Assembly (NCBI RefSeq): GCF_013377085.1
Contig: NZ_JACAAX010000005.1
Coordinates: 133,881 to 197,880, forward strand
Length of the DNA: 64,000 nt
Source: Rhodoplanes sp.
GTDB lineage: Bacteria; Pseudomonadota; Alphaproteobacteria; Rhizobiales; Xanthobacteraceae
Direction: 5' to 3'
In this document: piece by piece, positions 61,282-64,000 of the stretch
How positions within the stretch are numbered: the first letter of the stretch is position 1
Layout of the letters: the number at the start of each line of letters is the position of its first letter
Position numbers and translations under genes: made by a program
The notes under the pieces: generated by a model
Databases searched by the model: none
What the model was told of the DNA's origin: nothing
The model's input: only the letters and a program-made list of their open reading frames with translations

Positions 61282-63576
61282 CTAACGCTTGCGGCTGGTG
61301 CGGCTGGTACGCTGAGCGGCCGGATGCCGTTTGGATGCAGCGGCGGATCGATGCGGCTTGTCGCGGCCGCGCGTTCCGCGCCGCGTCTCGATACGGCCTT
61401 CCGACAGAATCTCGAAGCGCAGCGCGCCGGCGACCGGGGCGGCCTCGACCAGCTTCACGGTGACACGATCGCCGAGCCGCCAGCTCTCGCCGGTGGCGTC
61501 GCCGACCATCGCGTGATGCGTCTCCTCGTAGCGGTAGTAGTCACGCCCGAGCGTCGCGGCCGGCACGAAACCGTCGGCGCCGGTGTCGTCGAGCTTCACG
61601 AACAGGCCGGAGCGCGTCACCCCGGCGACGCGGCCCTGGAAGGTTGCGCCGATGCGGTCGGCGAGGTGGTGGGCGATGAGCCGGTCGACGGTCTCCCGTT
61701 CCGCCGCCATGGCGCGCCGCTCGGCCCCCGAGATGCGGGCCGCGATCTCGCCGAGCGAGACGATGTCGGCGCCGTCGGGCAGGCCGTCGCGGCCGAGCTT
61801 GCAGGCGCTGACCAGCGCGCGGTGCACGATCAGGTCGGCATAGCGGCGGATCGGCGAGGTGAAGTGCGCGTAGCGGCGCAGGTTGAGGCCGAAATGGCCG
61901 TAGTTCTCGGAGGCGTATTCAGCCTGCGCCTGACTGCGCAGCACCACCTCGTTGACCAGCGCCTCGGAGTCGCGGCCTTTTACGCGCGCCAGGATGGTGT
62001 TGAACTGCGCCGGCCGCAATGCGCCTGCCTTCGGCAGCGAGATGTCGAGGGTGGTGAGGAATTCGCGCAGCGCGCTGAGCTTGTCGATGGTCGGCTCGTC
62101 GTGCACCCGGTAGATCAGCGGCGTCTTGGCGCGTTCCAGGGTTTCTGCGGCCGCGACATTGGCCAGGATCATGAACTCCTCGATCAGCCGGTGCGCGTCG
62201 AGCCGCTGCGGCGAGATCACCCGGTCGACCGTGAAGTCGGGCTTGAGCAGAATCTTCCGCTCGGGCAACTCGAGATCGAGCGGGCTGCGCTCGTCGCGGG
62301 CTTTCTTGAGCGCCGCATAGGCGTCGTAGAGCGGGGTCAGCACCAGCGCCATCAGGGGCGCGGTGGTCTCGTCGGGGTGGCCGTCGACCGCCGCCTGGGC
62401 CTGGGCATAGTGCAGCCGCGCGATCGAGCGCATCAGCACGCGATGGAACGTGTGGCTGCGCTTGACGCCGTCGGCGCCGATCACCATGCGGGCGACGAGG
62501 GCAGGGCGGTCCTCGGCGGGGCGCAGCGAGCACAGATCGTTGGAGATGCGCTCGGGCAGCATCGGCACGACGCGGTCGGGAAAATAGACCGAGTTCCCGC
62601 GGGTCAGCGCCTCGCGGTCCATCGCGGTGCCGGGCCGGATATAGGCGGCGACGTCGGCGATGGCGACGTCGATGACGAAGCCGCCCGGATTTTTCGGGTC
62701 GCTGTCGGTACGGGCGAAGACAGCGTCGTCGTGGTCCTTGGCGTCGGCCGGGTCGATGGTGACGAACGGCACCTCGCGCCAGTCCTCGCGGTGATCGAGC
62801 GTCGCGGGCTTCGCCGACTCCGCCTCCGCCAGCACGTCCTTGGAGAAGACGTGCGGGATGCCGTGGGCGTGGATGGCGATGAGACTGACGGCGCGCTCGC
62901 TCGAAAGCGAGCCGAGCCGCTCCTTGACCTTGGCGACCGTGGTGCCGAAGCGGCCGTGCTTCTGCACGTCGACGGCGACGAGATCGCCTTCGACCGCGTC
63001 CAGCGTGTCGCCGGGCCGGATGGTCAGCTCGCGGCCGAGGCCCTTCTTGTCGACCGACACCAGCCGGCCGCCGCCGTCCGGCAGGGTGCGGAACACGCCC
63101 AGCGCGCGGTGCTTGGTGCGGTCCAGCACCTTGATGGCCCGCCCGCGATGCCGGATGCCGTCTTCCTCCTCGACCTCCTCGGTGCGCAGGAGCGCTCGAT
63201 CGCCGACGCCCGGGATCTCGCCGGGCTTGGCGCGGCGCGGCACGTGCAGCCGGATTTTCGGGGGCGGCCCGTTCTCCTCCTCGTCCCAGTCGGTCGGCAC
63301 GGCGATCAGCTCGCCGTCGGCGTCGCGGCCCGTGACGTCGGCCAGCACGGTGTTCGGCAGCGTGCCGGCGTGATGCAGCTTCTTCTTGCGACGCTCGATC
63401 TGGCCGGCGTCGGCGAGCTCGCGCAGCAGGCTCTTGAGGATCGCGCGGTCGGCGTTCTTGAGGCCCCAGGCGCGCGCGATCTCGCGCGTGCCGGCCTTGC
63501 CGCCATGGGCCGCGATGAAGGCGAGAAGCTCGTCCTTGGTGGGAAGGACCGGACCGGGTTTTTTCGAGGTCACCAC
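61282..63576 (-). CDS. rnr: Ribonuclease R
   Basis: A processive 3'-5' exoribonuclease of about 764 residues: N-terminal winged helix (about 20-75), cold-shock domains, RNB domain (FVTIDPADAKDHDDAVFA with the catalytic Asp cluster; RNDLCSLRP-type segment in ISNDLCSLRPAEDRPAL; HFTSPIRRYADLIVHR) and a C-terminal S1 domain (ATFQGRVAGVTRSGLFVKLDDTGADGFV). The tail is Arg/Ser/Ala-rich. GTG 63576 (or 63573) is the chosen start; the frame upstream is not family-like. Next to topA as in many alphaproteobacteria. Confidence 0.93.
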   Translation of the reverse strand: MVTSKKPGPVLPTKDELLAFIAAHGGKAGTREIARAWGLKNADRAILKSLLRELADAGQIERRKKKLHHAGTLPNTVLADVTGRDADGELIAVPTDWDEEENGPPPKIRLHVPRRAKPGEIPGVGDRALLRTEEVEEEDGIRHRGRAIKVLDRTKHRALGVFRTLPDGGGRLVSVDKKGLGRELTIRPGDTLDAVEGDLVAVDVQKHGRFGTTVAKVKERLGSLSSERAVSLIAIHAHGIPHVFSKDVLAEAESAKPATLDHREDWREVPFVTIDPADAKDHDDAVFARTDSDPKNPGGFVIDVAIADVAAYIRPGTAMDREALTRGNSVYFPDRVVPMLPERISNDLCSLRPAEDRPALVARMVIGADGVKRSHTFHRVLMRSIARLHYAQAQAAVDGHPDETTAPLMALVLTPLYDAYAALKKARDERSPLDLELPERKILLKPDFTVDRVISPQRLDAHRLIEEFMILANVAAAETLERAKTPLIYRVHDEPTIDKLSALREFLTTLDISLPKAGALRPAQFNTILARVKGRDSEALVNEVVLRSQAQAEYASENYGHFGLNLRRYAHFTSPIRRYADLIVHRALVSACKLGRDGLPDGADIVSLGEIAARISGAERRAMAAERETVDRLIAHHLADRIGATFQGRVAGVTRSGLFVKLDDTGADGFVPAATLGRDYYRYEETHHAMVGDATGESWRLGDRVTVKLVEAAPVAGALRFEILSEGRIETRRGTRGRDKPHRSAAASKRHPAAQRTSRTSRKR

Positions 63577-63685
63577 GAGGTCCGCATGCCGGGGGTTTTT
63601 CTCATCGCCCCAAGGTAAGCGGCGGCAGGGGATTCCGCCAGCGGGCCATTTGAAGACGGTGGGTCGGGTGTGGCGGCTCCTGCGT

Positions 63686-63710
63686 TCCCTCCCCACTTGT
63701 GGGGGAGGGA
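63686..63710. repeat. Intergenic hairpin 1
   Basis: TCCCTCCCC pairs with GGGGAGGGA around ACTTGTG. It is one of two G/C-only dyads in the 271-bp rnr-topA gap, typical of dispersed intergenic palindromes in Hyphomicrobiales. Confidence 0.5.
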
Positions 63711-63763
63711 CAGGGAGGGGGGACAGCGCCAGCGTCGTGCTCGGGGCCTACCCCCCTCTCCAC

Positions 63764-63786
63764 CTCTCCCCCTCAAGGGGGGAGAG
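63764..63786. terminator. Intergenic hairpin 2
   Basis: CTCTCCCCC pairs with GGGGGAGAG around TCAAG. It lies just downstream of the topA stop and may end its transcript, although no T-run follows. Confidence 0.4.
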
Positions 63787-63847
63787 AGCAGGCTGCGGCA
63801 GACGGCGGGCCAATGCCAAGTCCTCACCGAAACCGCCGAACCGGAAC

Positions 63848-64000
63848 TCACTCGCTCTCGGCGGGCTCCGGGGTCTTCTTGGCCTTCGCCTTGGCGGCCC
63901 CTGCCGATTTGGCGGCTGCCTTTTTCGGCGCGGCTTTGGCCTTCGCCTTGGGGCCGGCCTTCGCCTTGGCGGGCTTGGCGTCGCCAGCGGAGTCGCCGGC
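63848..64000 (-). CDS. topA: Probable DNA topoisomerase I, C-terminal tail (partial)
   Basis: Only the last 50 codons are in the window. They encode a Lys/Ala/Pro-rich tail (KAKAAPKKAAAKSAGAAK-type) ending PAESE. Such tails end many alphaproteobacterial TopA proteins, and topA directly precedes rnr in these genomes. No catalytic part is visible, so the call rests on position and composition; another Lys/Ala-rich protein cannot be excluded. Confidence 0.5.
   Translation of the reverse strand, partial: AGDSAGDAKPAKAKAGPKAKAKAAPKKAAAKSAGAAKAKAKKTPEPAESE

Overview
The window is high-GC DNA from an alphaproteobacterium, most likely of the Hyphomicrobiales (Rhizobiales), on the Bradyrhizobium/Rhodopseudomonas/Rhodoplanes side. 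Supporting this are a divK-pleD pair followed by rpmG, a DinB with an N-terminal zinc ribbon, an EipB (DUF1849) protein, an NDUFS4-like complex I accessory subunit, and rnr next to the lysine/alanine-rich tail of a probable topA. No taxonomic marker such as rRNA is present.

Positions 1-34134 are accessory DNA. The left edge holds the C-terminal part of a filamentous haemagglutinin (FHA) gene ending at an IS481-type remnant. Then come an NrtR-like regulator divergent from a radical SAM/SPASM enzyme, and a first large serine recombinase. A 12-bp sequence inside the 3' end of that recombinase (7344-7355) recurs at 34056-34067, at the same place in a second, homologous recombinase, where it overlaps the 3' end of tRNA-Glu (34059-34134, minus). 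I read this as islands accreted in tandem at tRNA-Glu.

Inside the 7344-34056 segment, two nearly identical 837-bp IS5-family copies (7683-8519 and 25751-26587, same orientation) bracket a 17-kb block. That block has a truncated TAXI solute-binding gene, a secreted small protein, a 3687-residue FHA exoprotein, and its apparent control operon: STN/TonB-like periplasmic protein, ECF sigma factor and FecR anti-sigma, joined by ATGA overlaps. It ends with a VWA protein and a truncated PP2C phosphatase. To the right lie a TIR-like fragment, two decayed ISAs1-type transposases, a tandem tyrosine-recombinase pair with a small HTH protein, and an unknown 265-residue gene ending in one arm of an 18-bp inverted repeat.

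Positions 34135-64000 look like ordinary chromosome. They hold a glyoxalase, a sirtuin, a twin cold-shock-domain protein, a DUF192 protein, tRNA-Pro and the complex I subunit. A Zur-type palindrome precedes a zinc-binding ABC lipoprotein-like receptor. These are followed by HIT, PilZ, an acyltransferase-GDPD-RidA operon, EipB, DinB, DivK and PleD. Next are a possible small RNA, rpmG, a patatin-like lipase and an ECF sigma factor, then a TetR-controlled RND efflux system (pump and adaptor on the minus strand, TetR and outer-membrane factor on the plus strand). The right end has a Nudix hydrolase, a UGSC-thioredoxin pair divergent from GntR-TctC, RNase R and the probable end of topA.

The likeliest under-described biology is (i) the STN-sigma-FecR-FHA operon, a surface-signalling cassette with an exoprotein where a TonB receptor would normally be; (ii) a small acidic protein found directly upstream of both tRNA-Glu recombinases; and (iii) the 265-residue orphan bounded by inverted repeats.
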